14,142 nucleotides of DNA from JAYZAP01 sp964645285 (GCA_964645285.1 CAZYDR010000094.1:1-14142), one strand, 5' to 3'; shown: positions 5,725-14,142, counted from the stretch's first letter. Notes: a model not told the origin generated them from the letters alone. Translations and numbers: made by a program.

Positions 5725-7088
5725 TTCATGCGCCGGCGCAGATGATTGAGCATGTCGATCTGGGTGATCAGGCCGAGGAACTTGTCGCCGTCCTTGACGA
5801 TGGCGACCTCACTGCGGGCGAACATGGGTAGCAGCGACTTGAGCGGTGCCGACGGCGCCACGGTGACCAGATTGGCGGTCATGACTTCCTCCACCGGGTC
5901 GGCGAAGCGGTCCTCGTGATCGTAGACCGCCAGCAGGATGTCGGACTCATCGACGATGCCCATGATCTGGCCGTCGTTGACCACAGCAAGCTGGGAGATG
6001 TCGTAGAGCCTCATGCGTGAATAGGCGGTCAGCAGGGTATCCGTGGTGTTGAGGGTGTAGTCCTCGGATTCGAAATGGCGGCGGGCGATGAGGTCGCGCA
6101 GGTCGCCGAAAGTCTCGCGCTTGATGAAACCCTGATCGATCATCCAGAAGTCGTTGTACATCTTGGACAGATACTTGTTGCCGCTGTCCGGCACGAAGGT
6201 GACTACCCGCTTCGCTGTGGTTTGGGCCCGGCAATAGCGCCGCGCCGCGCCGATCAGGGTGCCGGCGGACGAGCCGACGATGAGGCCCTCCGTGCGCAGT
6301 ACTTCGCGGGCTACGGCGAAGGCCTCGTTGTCGGGAATAATGTAGGCGCCGCTGACCAGGGAGAGATCGCAGTTGGGCGGCAGGAAATCCTCGCCGATGC
6401 CTTCCACAAGCCACGACCCCACGTCCTCGCTGAGTTCGCCGGTCTCGACCATGTGGGCCAGGATCGAACCTTCCGGGTCGGCCAGTATCATCTCCACGTC
6501 CGGAGAGACGCTCTTCATATAGCGACCGATGCCGGTCAGGGTGCCGCCCGAGCCGACGCCGCAAACTACCGCGTCCACGTCATGATCCATCTGTTCCCGG
6601 ATCTCGGGGCCTGTTGTGGTCTCGTGGGCAAGCGGGTTGGCCGGGTTGGCGAACTGATTGACGAAGAAGGCGCCAAGCTCACCGGCGATGGTCTCGGCCA
6701 GATCCTGGTAATACTCCGGATGGCCTTTGCCCACGTCGGAGCGGGTCATGCGTACTTCGGCACCCAGCGCCTTGAGGTGGAAAACCTTCTCCTGGCTCAT
6801 CTTGTCGGGCATGACGATGATCAGCCGGTAGCCCTTCTGTGCCGCCACCAGGGCGAGGCCGAGGCCGGTGTTGCCCGCCGTCGCTTCGACGATGGTGCCG
6901 CCGGGCTTGAGGCTACCGTCGGCCTCGGCGGCGGCGATCATGGAGAGGCCGATGCGGTCCTTGATCGAGCCCCCCGGGTTCTGGTTCTCGAGCTTGACGA
7001 ACAATTGGCAAGGCCCGGTATCGAGTTGCTTGAGCTCGACCATGGGCGTGTTGCCGATCATCTCGAGGACGTTGGTGTAGGCGGACAT
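5721..7088 (-). CDS. Cystathionine beta-synthase with C-terminal CBS domain pair
   Basis: This 455-residue enzyme condenses serine (or an activated serine) with homocysteine to cystathionine using pyridoxal phosphate, in the cytoplasm. The fold type II signature is complete: IGNTPMVEL at the N-terminus, the cofactor lysine K43 in GGSIKDRIG, the TAGNTG substrate loop at 70-75 and the glycine-rich phosphate loop GVGSGGT at 177-183. About residues 330-455 form two CBS modules, the arrangement of full-length cystathionine beta-synthases; plain cysteine synthases are about 310 residues and lack them. CBS pairs usually bind adenine nucleotides or S-adenosylmethionine as a regulatory input; the ligand is unknown here. 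GGGAG lies 8 nt before the ATG at 7088. It is the first gene of a two-gene unit with the ferredoxin-like gene and is divergent from the Nudix gene. Confidence 0.92.
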   Translation of the reverse strand: MSAYTNVLEMIGNTPMVELKQLDTGPCQLFVKLENQNPGGSIKDRIGLSMIAAAEADGSLKPGGTIVEATAGNTGLGLALVAAQKGYRLIIVMPDKMSQEKVFHLKALGAEVRMTRSDVGKGHPEYYQDLAETIAGELGAFFVNQFANPANPLAHETTTGPEIREQMDHDVDAVVCGVGSGGTLTGIGRYMKSVSPDVEMILADPEGSILAHMVETGELSEDVGSWLVEGIGEDFLPPNCDLSLVSGAYIIPDNEAFAVAREVLRTEGLIVGSSAGTLIGAARRYCRAQTTAKRVVTFVPDSGNKYLSKMYNDFWMIDQGFIKRETFGDLRDLIARRHFESEDYTLNTTDTLLTAYSRMRLYDISQLAVVNDGQIMGIVDESDILLAVYDHEDRFADPVEEVMTANLVTVAPSAPLKSLLPMFARSEVAIVKDGDKFLGLITQIDMLNHLRRRMK

Positions 7089-7173
7089 GAATGGGCTCCC
7101 AAGCGCGTCATGGATTTTTTCGCAGCCTAACGCAATCGCTCAAATTGGCAATCGATCCCTCGGCGAATTCGTC

Positions 7174-7179
7174 TAAGAT
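7174..7179 (+). promoter_or_regulatory. Possible -10 element of a leaderless Nudix transcript
   Basis: TAAGAT at 7174-7179 resembles a -10 hexamer and sits 6 nt before the Nudix ATG at 7186, so transcription would begin at or next to the start codon. No Shine-Dalgarno sequence is visible before this ATG, which fits leaderless translation. No good -35 lies at the usual spacing (TTGGCA at 7145-7150 is too far away), so the call is weak. Confidence 0.3.
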
Positions 7180-7185
7180 TGCGCC

Positions 7186-7605
7186 ATGACAGATTTCGAT
7201 CACCCCGAAAATCTCCGGGTCTATGGCGTGCTGGTGCGCGATGGCCAGGTGCTCGTCTCGGCCGAGTACATCGCCGATGTGTTTTGCTGGAAGTTGCCCG
7301 GCGGCGGTGTCGAGGACGGCGAGAGCGCCGAGCAGGCTCTGGCCCGTGAGTTCATGGAGGAAACCGGGCTCGAGATCGCTATCGGCGCCATGCTCCATGA
7401 CCCCGGCACCCTGTTCAGCCCGTGGAGTAAAGCCAATTACACGCCGCGCTACTTCGCGGTCAGCGCCCAAGGCGAACCCGTAGTGCCCGACCACGAGCCC
7501 GTGGAGATGAGCTTCAAGGACCCCCGCGAGGCCGTCGCCAGCGGCCTTATGGCCGCGCCCGAGGTCCACGTGATGAAGATCCTGTTGGGAGAGGAGACCG
7601 CCTAA
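7186..7605 (+). CDS. Nudix hydrolase
   Basis: This 139-residue protein carries a perfect Nudix box: G40, five residues, E46, seven residues, then REFMEETGL (54-62). Nudix enzymes hydrolyse nucleoside diphosphates linked to another group, with metals held by the REXXEE glutamates. The box is preceded by FCWKLPGGGVE, the usual substrate-pocket strand. The substrate cannot be read from the sequence. The length is normal for a single-domain enzyme. It is transcribed away from the cystathionine beta-synthase operon across a 97-nt divergent region. The start is the first in-frame ATG and has no ribosome binding site; see the leaderless promoter candidate. Confidence 0.88.
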   Translation: MTDFDHPENLRVYGVLVRDGQVLVSAEYIADVFCWKLPGGGVEDGESAEQALAREFMEETGLEIAIGAMLHDPGTLFSPWSKANYTPRYFAVSAQGEPVVPDHEPVEMSFKDPREAVASGLMAAPEVHVMKILLGEETA

Positions 7606-7620
7606 GAGCGAGTTCCCTTT

Positions 7621-7651
7621 TTTTGATCAAAACATTAGAAATCACTAATAT
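7621..7651 (+). promoter_or_regulatory. Palindromic promoter/operator region of ArsR-type gene
   Basis: Two inverted repeats lie almost side by side: the perfect 12-mer TTTTGATCAAAA (7621-7632) and ATTAG-AAATCA-CTAAT (7634-7649). TTGATC (7623-7628) and TAATAT (7646-7651) are 17 nt apart, a plausible sigma-70 promoter with four of six matches in each hexamer. The second palindrome fills most of the spacer and overlaps the -10 element, a normal place for an ArsR-family repressor to block its own promoter. Binding is inferred. If this promoter is right, transcription begins near 7658, after the ATG at 7650. Confidence 0.5.
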
Positions 7652-7686
7652 GAAAAAAACGCATCGCAACACCACGCTCTGCCGAG

Positions 7687-7980
7687 GTGCTTCATGCCCT
7701 GGCCAATGAACGGCGGCTGGCAGTGGTCGAGCTTGTCGCCCAAGGCGAGCGCTTGGTGGGGGAGCTGGAGCGGCTGGTGGGAATAAGCCAGTCGGCCCTG
7801 TCCCAGCATCTGGCGCGATTGCGTCATGCCGGGCTGGTGCGGACCCGGCGTGAGGGCCGAACCGTCTACTATGTTCTGGAGAGTACCGAAGCCGCCGAGA
7901 TTATCGACGCCCTGGGCGGACCGTTTCGCATGTCGGAAAAACCGCGCGGCGGGTCATCGCCCGCCGCCGGGCGACGTTAG
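7687..7980 (+). CDS. ArsR-family winged helix regulator (start uncertain)
   Basis: The 97-residue reading begins at GTG 7687 and contains a typical ArsR winged helix: LHALANERRLAVVELV, then ISQSALSQHLARLRHAGLV as recognition helix and RTRREGRTVYYVLES as the wing. No cysteine is present in the whole frame, so a thiol- or cysteine-based metal or sulfide sensor is unlikely; the signal is unknown. The tail after about residue 78 (proline-, glycine- and arginine-rich) looks disordered. The beginning is doubtful: an ATG at 7650 is followed by seven A residues. If the run were six A, the frame would read MKKRIATPRSAEVLHALANERR, a more usual ArsR N-terminus. As given, that ATG leads to a stop after about 20 codons. 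GTG 7687 has no strong ribosome binding site. Confidence 0.78.
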   Translation: MLHALANERRLAVVELVAQGERLVGELERLVGISQSALSQHLARLRHAGLVRTRREGRTVYYVLESTEAAEIIDALGGPFRMSEKPRGGSSPAAGRR

Positions 7981-8420
7981 GCGGCAGCGCCCAGCGACCC
8001 AAACGGACCGTCTCGCCAGCGCCTGAGGATTTGACCCTCGGCGCGGGGCGTGGGCATGCTGGCGCGCGTCGGCACCGGGCGGCGGACAATGGTCAGGGGG
8101 TTTGAGTGGGGCGAGATGTGGGGTGCGTGGGCGTCGTCAGACCACGCCACATCAACAAAAACTTGGGAAAACATTGGGGTCGTTCCTGTACCAAAATCAT
8201 CGCGTTGCGAACGCGGCGCCACTCTAAGGGGCGAATCCATAATCAATACTTAACGGCGGCCGGCCGCGAGCGACAAATTTGCAAGCCAGCCCGGTGGATT
8301 TTGCATGACTCGAGGTCCCTCATCTGACCCTCGACCGTTTTAAAAGGTGCCGCTGACGGCAATTCGTGCCATGATTGCGCAGGCTCGGTAATCGGTAGCG
8401 TAAAGCAGGCGGGGCGTAAA
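7981..8420. other. 440-nt intergenic region without a convincing gene
   Basis: Several short frames cross this stretch on both strands, but none shows a recognisable family or a good ribosome binding site. It contains a perfect 12-nt palindrome, GCGGCCGGCCGC (8256-8267), and a bulged hairpin CGAGGTC/GACCCTCG (8311-8333) followed by ACCGTTTT. The minus-strand reading of 7981-8160 is rich in proline, arginine and histidine, a look I associate with degenerate intergenic repeats in GC-rich alphaproteobacteria, but no repeat can be shown from this window. It presumably holds the promoter for the LemA operon. Confidence 0.4.
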
Positions 8421-8986
8421 ATGATCGAGGTTCTTGTCGTGCTGGTTGTCGCGTTTGGCATACCGCTGGTTTGGGGTATCGCTCTTTACAATGGGTTGGT
8501 GCGCGTCAGGCAGATGGTCATGGAGGGCTGGAGCGGTATCGATGTCCAGCTCAAGCGCCGGGCTAACCTGATCCCCAACCTGATCGAGACGGTCAAGGGC
8601 TACATGGGGCACGAGCGCGAGACCCTGGAGGCGGTCACCGCGTTGCGCGCCCAAAGTCTCGGTGGCGGCGGTCCCGGCGCCCAAGGCGCAATCGAGGGCG
8701 CCCTGGGGCGCTCCCTGGCCGGTCTGTTCGCGGTGGCCGAGAACTACCCCGAGCTCAAGTCCAACGAGAATTTTGTGGACCTTCAGGACCAGCTTGCCGA
8801 GATCGAAGAGCAGATCCAGCTTGCCCGGCGCTACTACAATGGCGCCGTGCGTAACCTCAATATCGCGACCGAAAGTTTCCCGGGCGTCCTCATTGCCCGC
8901 CAGTTCGGTTTCACCCAGGCCGAGTTCTTCGAGATCGAGGATGCCGGCGACCGCGCCGTGCCCGAGGTCGGCTTCGGGGATGATTC

Positions 8987-8990
<4 letters not shown>
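8421..8990 (+). CDS. LemA family protein
   Basis: This 189-residue protein has one N-terminal membrane helix (about 2-22), then the LemA signature: LYNGLVRVRQMVMEGWSGID, VQLKRRANLIPNLIETVKGY, then MGHERETLEAV. The conserved end contains ENFVDLQDQLAEIEEQIQ, LARRYYNGAVRNLN and a FPGVLIARQFGFTQAEFFE helix. LemA proteins are membrane-anchored helical bundles with the bulk outside the inner membrane; their biochemical role is not settled. AGGCGGGG (8407-8414) precedes the ATG. The stop overlaps the GTG start of the DUF2207 gene (GTGA), and LemA next to a DUF2207/TPM-type membrane protein is a common pairing, so the two probably act together in the envelope. Confidence 0.93.
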
Positions 8991-10870
<1,880 letters not shown>

Positions 10871-10882
10871 GGCGCGATTCCT

Positions 10883-11365
10883 ATGACGATGGAAGCGCCC
10901 TTCAATCGCTACACCGACATCGTCCGTCCCGAATGGATCGACTATTCGGGCCATATGAACCTGGGCTATTACCTGCTCGCCTTCGAGGAGGCTGCCACGG
11001 ATTTTTACAGTGTGGTCGATCTTGGGGAACGCTACCGCGCGCGCACGGGCCATGCCCTGTTCGCCGCCGAAACCCATATTACCTTCGACCGCGAGGTCAA
11101 GGCCGGCGATCCCCTGCGCTTTGAAAGCCACATCCTCGACGCCACCGACAAGGCCATAGACTGCATGCACTTCATGTATCACGGGGACGATGGTTATCTG
11201 GCGGCGACCAATCAGTTGATGTACCTGCACGTGGACCTCGACCAGCGCCGCGTCGTGGCCTTCGGTGACGAAGCCCAGGCCCGTATCGACAGCTGGCGCG
11301 ACGCCCACGCCGCGCTGCCCCGCCCGATCCAGGCCGGCCGCACCATCGGGATGCGAAAAAGTTAG
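10883..11365 (+). CDS. Thioesterase-like hot-dog fold protein
   Basis: The 160-residue product shows the 4HBT hot-dog signature early: VRPEWIDYSGHMNLGYYLLA (15-34), with D20 of DYSGHMN in the place of the catalytic aspartate, then EETHITFDREVKAGDPL-like spacing and LMYLHVDLDQRRVVAF later. Such enzymes hydrolyse acyl-CoA thioesters in the cytoplasm. The DY-GHMN form and the H-D-D late motif resemble thioesterases linked to carnitine or betainyl-CoA breakdown, but no carnitine genes are nearby, so the substrate is left open. It starts 12 nt after the DUF2207 stop and may be co-transcribed with it; an ATG six bases later is also possible. It converges with the YHS gene with only 6 nt between stops. 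Confidence 0.85.
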   Translation: MTMEAPFNRYTDIVRPEWIDYSGHMNLGYYLLAFEEAATDFYSVVDLGERYRARTGHALFAAETHITFDREVKAGDPLRFESHILDATDKAIDCMHFMYHGDDGYLAATNQLMYLHVDLDQRRVVAFGDEAQARIDSWRDAHAALPRPIQAGRTIGMRKS

Positions 11366-11371
11366 ATCGGT

Positions 11372-11842
11372 TCAGTCCCCAAGCACCCCGGACCAGTTGG
11401 CCTCGGCCTTGGCGATATTACCGGGGATGTCCTGGCTCCACCGCGCCTGAATAGCGCTTGAATAGTTGAGATAGAGCGCGCCATCGACGATGGACCAGGC
11501 GTCGGGGTCGATGCCAGCGGTCGAACCCTGGCTGACCGCCCAGGCACAATAGCCGCCGTAGCGCGGCGCGTAGTGTTCTGGCGCGGTGGCGAAGGCGTCG
11601 CGGTTGGTAGCGCTGGCGAAGCGCCACTCGGCACCCTTCTAGTCGTATGTGAAGTCGGACGAGCCGGCCATGGCGCGTCCTTCGAGGAAATAGGCTACCG
11701 GGTCGGTCCCTTCGATGGCGACGCCGCCAAACATTGATTTGTTGACCTCCGAGGCAGCGAATGCCGTGCCGGGCAGGGCGCAGGTGAGGCCGAGCGCCAG
11801 GGCGAAAACGACCCTACGGGTGATGAGAAGATATTGATTCAT
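11372..11842 (-). pseudogene. YHS-domain exported protein interrupted by an amber codon
   Basis: The frame from ATG 11842 encodes a signal peptide (about 1-30, ending AFAASE), then SMFGGVAIEGTDPVAYFLEG and DFTYD, then TAG at 11639-11641. The same frame continues without any other stop as KGAEWRFASATNRDAFATAP, EHYAPRYGGYCAWAVSQG, IDPDAWSIVDGALYLNYSSA and ends at 11372-11374. This is a complete YHS-domain protein of about 156 positions with one nonsense codon at 68. In relatives the position before KGA-W-F is an ordinary residue. YHS proteins are small exported proteins often near redox or metal functions. Because everything after the stop is still conserved, the mutation looks recent, or is a base-call error. 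As written, only a 67-residue fragment would be made. Confidence 0.82.
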
Positions 11843-11915
11843 GGCCCAACAATAGGGTGTGCGCCACTCGCCAACAAATCACATCATCGCGATCACGGCG
11901 CCTGCCAGCGCGGTT

Positions 11916-12461
11916 TCAGTCGTCGCATTGCCATGCGGGATCTTCCGCGCCGCGCCAGCAGCGCAGGAAGGCGACTGAGGGGAAGGCGAGCCTGTAGCCG
12001 CCATCGGCTGACTGATAGCTGAAGGCCGATCCCTCCAGGGCCGGGATCGGTAGCGGGTCGTCCAGTTGCTCGAGGCTTTCCGGATAGGCGCCGGTGGTGC
12101 GTTTGTGGTCTTCGAGGGCGAGGGCGAGCAGGTCGCCCTGGTCCATGGAGTCGGCGGTGAGTTGGCTGTCGAGGCGATAGCCGGCGACAATGAGCAGATA
12201 GCCCACGATGATGCCCGTCATGATCAGCCAGCGGTTGCGACGCCCTGGCCGGCGAAAGTGGAAGGTCGGCGCAATGCCGAGATAGAACAGTAGCGGCACC
12301 GAGGTCAGGGTCACCAGGACCGGCCCCAGGCGCGGGCTGACAAAGCCCTCGGCCCGACCTGAATAGAGATAAAACGAAAGACCGGCCGCGGCATAGATGG
12401 CGGCGGTCAGCGCCCCACCGAGGGTCGGCCCTTTTCGGCTATCGCCTGGTGTTTCCGTCAT
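11916..12461 (-). CDS. Small membrane protein of unknown function
   Basis: This 181-residue protein is not recognised. It has hydrophobic segments at about 15-33, 45-63 and 79-97, with a short basic loop (FRRPGRRNR) before the third that suggests a cytoplasmic side. The C-terminal soluble part begins DQGDLLALALEDHKRTTGAY and contains YPESLEQLDDPLPIP and two cysteines near the end (LRCWRGAEDPAWQCDD). The helix followed by G-YP-SLEQL resembles the soluble domain of type II pseudopilins, but no prepilin cleavage site is present. It starts 6 nt after the SDR stop, so it is probably in the same operon. The function is unknown. Confidence 0.72.
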   Translation of the reverse strand: MTETPGDSRKGPTLGGALTAAIYAAAGLSFYLYSGRAEGFVSPRLGPVLVTLTSVPLLFYLGIAPTFHFRRPGRRNRWLIMTGIIVGYLLIVAGYRLDSQLTADSMDQGDLLALALEDHKRTTGAYPESLEQLDDPLPIPALEGSAFSYQSADGGYRLAFPSVAFLRCWRGAEDPAWQCDD

Positions 12462-12467
12462 GATGCT

Positions 12468-13247
12468 CTAGTGAAAAACCGAACCGCCGTCGACATTGAC
12501 AGCCTGGCCGGTGATGGCCCGGGAGCTATGCAGATAGGCGATCATGCGAGCCATGTCGGCCGGGACCTGGGGTTGTTTGATAAGCTGATCGTCGATCCAT
12601 TTGGACACCGGCATGTTGGCTTCGCGTGACATCGCGGCGACCATGTCGGTCTCGACAATGCCGGGACAGATGGCGTTGACCAGGATGTCGTGTTCGGCCA
12701 GTTCCATGGCCAGGCACTGGGTAAAGCCGACCACGGCGAACTTCGACGCCGTGTAGTGGGCGAAACCGACCCCGCCCTCCTTGCCGGCGATCGAGGCGGT
12801 GCAGACGATCGAGGCGGGCCGGGCCCGTCCTATCATGAGCCGCGCCGCTGCCTGGGCGGCGATGAATACGCCGGTGGCGTTGACGTCGAGCACCCGGCGC
12901 CATTCGGCCGGATCGAGATCGACTACCGGTATCACCGAAAGGACACCGGCGTTGGCGACCAACAGATCGATACCGCCGAAGGCGTCGTCGCATTCCGCTG
13001 CAACATCGGCCATGGCGCCGGCGTCGGTCACGTCGAGAGTACGGTGGAATCCTTCGCCGCCGGCGGCTTTGATGGCGGCCATGGTGGCGGCGGCACTATC
13101 GCTATCAATATCGGTCACCGCGACCCGGGCGCCCCAGCCCGCCAGCGCTTCGGCAATACCGCGGCCAATTCCCCGGCCGGCGCCGGTTACCAGAGCGCTC
13201 TGGCCGGAAAAATCGAATTTCATCTGATTTGGTGACGGCGGTGGCAT
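12468..13247 (-). CDS. Short-chain dehydrogenase/reductase (classical SDR)
   Basis: The 259-residue product is a classical NAD(P)-dependent SDR: cofactor motif TGAGRGIG (21-28), NAG at 99-101, and the catalytic S152, Y165 and K169 (YTASK). An aspartate pair after the second strand (VTDIDSD) suggests a preference for NAD over NADP. The conserved C-terminal CPGIVETDM and ITGQAVNVDGG are present. These enzymes oxidise or reduce alcohols and ketones; the substrate is unknown. The start at 13247 is chosen because AGAGA lies 8 nt upstream; ATG 13274 adds nine residues without a ribosome binding site, and ATG 13220 (MKFDF) begins at the domain edge and is also possible. It is the first gene of a probable operon with the small membrane protein. 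Confidence 0.9.
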   Translation of the reverse strand: MPPPSPNQMKFDFSGQSALVTGAGRGIGRGIAEALAGWGARVAVTDIDSDSAAATMAAIKAAGGEGFHRTLDVTDAGAMADVAAECDDAFGGIDLLVANAGVLSVIPVVDLDPAEWRRVLDVNATGVFIAAQAAARLMIGRARPASIVCTASIAGKEGGVGFAHYTASKFAVVGFTQCLAMELAEHDILVNAICPGIVETDMVAAMSREANMPVSKWIDDQLIKQPQVPADMARMIAYLHSSRAITGQAVNVDGGSVFH

Positions 13248-13389
13248 GGGCGTTTCTCTAAGTGGCTGCTGCATTGGTCAACGTCGCGGAAATGTTACCC
13301 CAGCGCTGGCCGCAAACCTATAGGCGCCGTTGCGACCTTGGTTGCCCTGTGGTCCGAACGGAAGTGGTTCGAGCAGAAAAGGCCGCACG

Positions 13390-13706
13390 CGGTTATGGAT
13401 GACAAGGGTATCGGTGTCATCGCGGTGAAGAACGGTTTGGACACCAGTTCGAGTTCTGGACGGATGATGATGAAACTCATCGGGGTTCTGGAAGAGTGGA
13501 ACCGTGAGATGTTGATTGAACGCACCAATGGGAGTCTTGCACGAACCGTTGCAAACGGAACCAGATTGGGACGGAAATCCATTTTGATACCCTCCATCAA
13601 GAGGGAAATCAACGACCTCAGAGAGAATGGTTCGTCCATACGCACAATTGCGAATGAGATTAGTATCAATCGTGGTGCCGTTCAGAGGTTTCTACAGGTC
13701 GCATAG
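13390..13706 (+). pseudogene. Serine recombinase (resolvase/invertase), C-terminal fragment
   Basis: From about 13390 the frame encodes MDDKGIGVIAVKNGLDTSSS, then SGRMMMKLIGVLEEWNREML, ERTNGSLARTVANG-RLGRKS and a final helix-turn-helix ending INRGAVQRFLQVA. This is the second half of a resolvase/invertase: the end of the catalytic domain with the long E helix, then the DNA-binding helix-turn-helix (about 13600-13690). The N-terminal part with the active-site serine and the arginines is absent; upstream sequence to a TTG at 13338 remains open but is not family-like. I infer a 5'-truncated relic unable to recombine DNA. It stops 7 nt before the end of the convergent small membrane-protein gene. 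Confidence 0.75.
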
Positions 13707-13712
13707 GAACCC

Positions 13713-13934
13713 CTAACAGTAAGTGCTAATTGTACCCCCATATATTGTTGCAGCATCCATGCAATATGAGATTGCCCTCACCACGTCATCATAGGTTGCA
13801 CAATCACTATACGCACTCGTACTCTGTGGTGCTGGAAGAAAAAAAGTACTCTGTGATGGTAGGAGGAAAAAATAAGTTCCGAAAGACACTATTCCACCTA
13901 TCGCGATTCCTAAAACCAGTGTTTTTGCGTTCAT
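13713..13934 (-). CDS. Small single-span membrane protein with cysteine pair
   Basis: This 73-residue protein is not recognised. It begins MNAKTLVLGIAIGGIVSFGT with one membrane helix (about 4-25), then a serine/threonine/proline linker and an extracytoplasmic tail containing CATYDDVVRAISYC and a C-terminal cysteine (STYC). The start at 13934 is set by a strong AAGGAG (13944-13949) 9 nt upstream, the best ribosome binding site in the window; a longer reading from 13955 would place that site inside the gene. Three cysteines outside the membrane could form a disulfide. It lies in low-GC DNA beside the recombinase fragment and is probably mobile-element cargo. The function is unknown. Confidence 0.6.
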   Translation of the reverse strand: MNAKTLVLGIAIGGIVSFGTYFFLLPSQSTFFLPAPQSTSAYSDCATYDDVVRAISYCMDAATIYGGTISTYC

Positions 13935-13985
13935 ATTAGTATTCTCCTTCGACATGAGAGTTGGACGGAACCCATCCTAACCCCC

Positions 13986-14086
13986 TGACACGAAAACGGT
14001 GTTGAAAATCGGCTAACCGTGCCGTTGAAAACACACGATAATTTTCCCCCTCATACCCCGACACAGAATCAGTCGATTTCGTGTCA
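13986..14086. repeat. 10-bp inverted repeat TGACACGAAA, 81 nt apart
   Basis: TGACACGAAA at 13986-13995 recurs exactly as its reverse complement TTTCGTGTCA at 14077-14086. The right copy also forms an imperfect hairpin with GACACAGAAT (14060-14069). The spacing and the nearby recombinase fragment would fit recombinase or regulator sites, but nothing shows which protein would bind. Confidence 0.5.
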
Positions 14087-14128
14087 TTGTCAGACGTCAG
14101 CGCCTTTGGGACAAATTAAGGTAATTGC

Positions 14129-14142
14129 CTAACGGAGGATTT
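14129..14142 (+). promoter_or_regulatory. Ribosome binding site at right edge
   Basis: CTAACGGAGGATTT ends the window and contains GGAGG with a suitable gap to a start codon just beyond 14142. The 180 nt upstream (13956-14128) hold no gene on either strand that I can support, so a plus-strand gene probably begins right after the edge. Confidence 0.4.

Larger units (their letters stand above)
13290..14142. mobile_element. AT-richer block of mobile-element debris
   Basis: Base composition falls sharply at about 13290, from typical 60-plus percent GC by eye to near half, and codon choice changes. The block contains a 5'-truncated serine recombinase, a small membrane-protein gene on the other strand, an inverted repeat and the right window edge. 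Compared with the rest of the window this suggests separately acquired DNA. The element type is not identifiable from what is visible, and the block continues beyond the window. Confidence 0.5.

Noticed and set aside
6075..7130. 351-codon open frame on the plus strand
   Set aside because: It lies antisense to the clearly recognisable cystathionine beta-synthase; its composition (Val, Gly, Ala, Asp-rich) is a mirror effect of GC-rich codons.
8050..8253. Short open frames in the intergenic gap as genes
   Set aside because: No ribosome binding site, no recognisable family, and frames open on both strands only because of GC bias.
11639..11641. Pyrrolysine or other recoding of the amber codon
   Set aside because: No supporting genes are visible, YHS proteins do not use such residues, and a nonsense mutation is simpler.
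13295..13669. Minus-strand 124-codon frame
   Set aside because: Antisense to the serine recombinase fragment, which has clear family motifs.

Overview
The window is high-GC DNA (low-GC only at its right end) with gene content typical of an alphaproteobacterium, probably Rhodospirillales-like. That placement is inferred from gene families, base composition and phage gene style; no rRNA, tRNA or other marker gene is present. Most of the window is ordinary chromosomal housekeeping and accessory genes, with two blocks of mobile-element debris.

Left to right: (1) 1-1850, minus strand, a CHASE2-transmembrane-class III adenylate cyclase that runs off the left edge. (2) About 2013-4129, plus strand, a relic of the tail-end/lysis region of a prophage: the C-terminal piece of a tail protein, a DUF4376 protein, a strong terminator, a small secreted protein, a holin-like protein and a candidate overlapping spanin pair. 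Three consecutive genes here each carry one -1 frameshift that a single added base would repair, while the spanin-like pair is open. (3) 4139-7605: a radical SAM protein (+) converging by 4 nt on a minus-strand pair in which a cystathionine beta-synthase overlaps a double-cluster ferredoxin-like protein by 4 nt, then a divergent Nudix hydrolase. (4) 7634-7980: an ArsR-type regulator whose beginning is ambiguous because of an A7 run after a candidate ATG, behind two adjacent palindromes.

(5) 7981-8420 is a 440-nt gap without a convincing gene. (6) 8421-11365, plus strand: LemA, a DUF2207 membrane protein with a glycine-rich tail (overlapping 4 nt), and a hot-dog thioesterase. (7) 11372-13247, minus strand: a short-chain dehydrogenase, a small unrecognised membrane protein and a YHS-domain protein interrupted by one amber codon. 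(8) About 13290-14142: a visibly AT-richer block with a 5'-truncated serine recombinase, a small single-span membrane protein with a strong ribosome binding site, and a 10-bp inverted repeat.

The most useful observation is the cluster of single-base lesions. The large host genes (cyclase, cystathionine beta-synthase, DUF2207, SDR) read through cleanly, whereas the prophage relic has three -1 shifts, the ArsR gene one possible shift and the YHS gene one nonsense codon. Decay of unselected DNA explains the phage part best, but base-calling error at short homopolymers cannot be excluded from sequence alone. I see no CRISPR array and no clearly new defence system.
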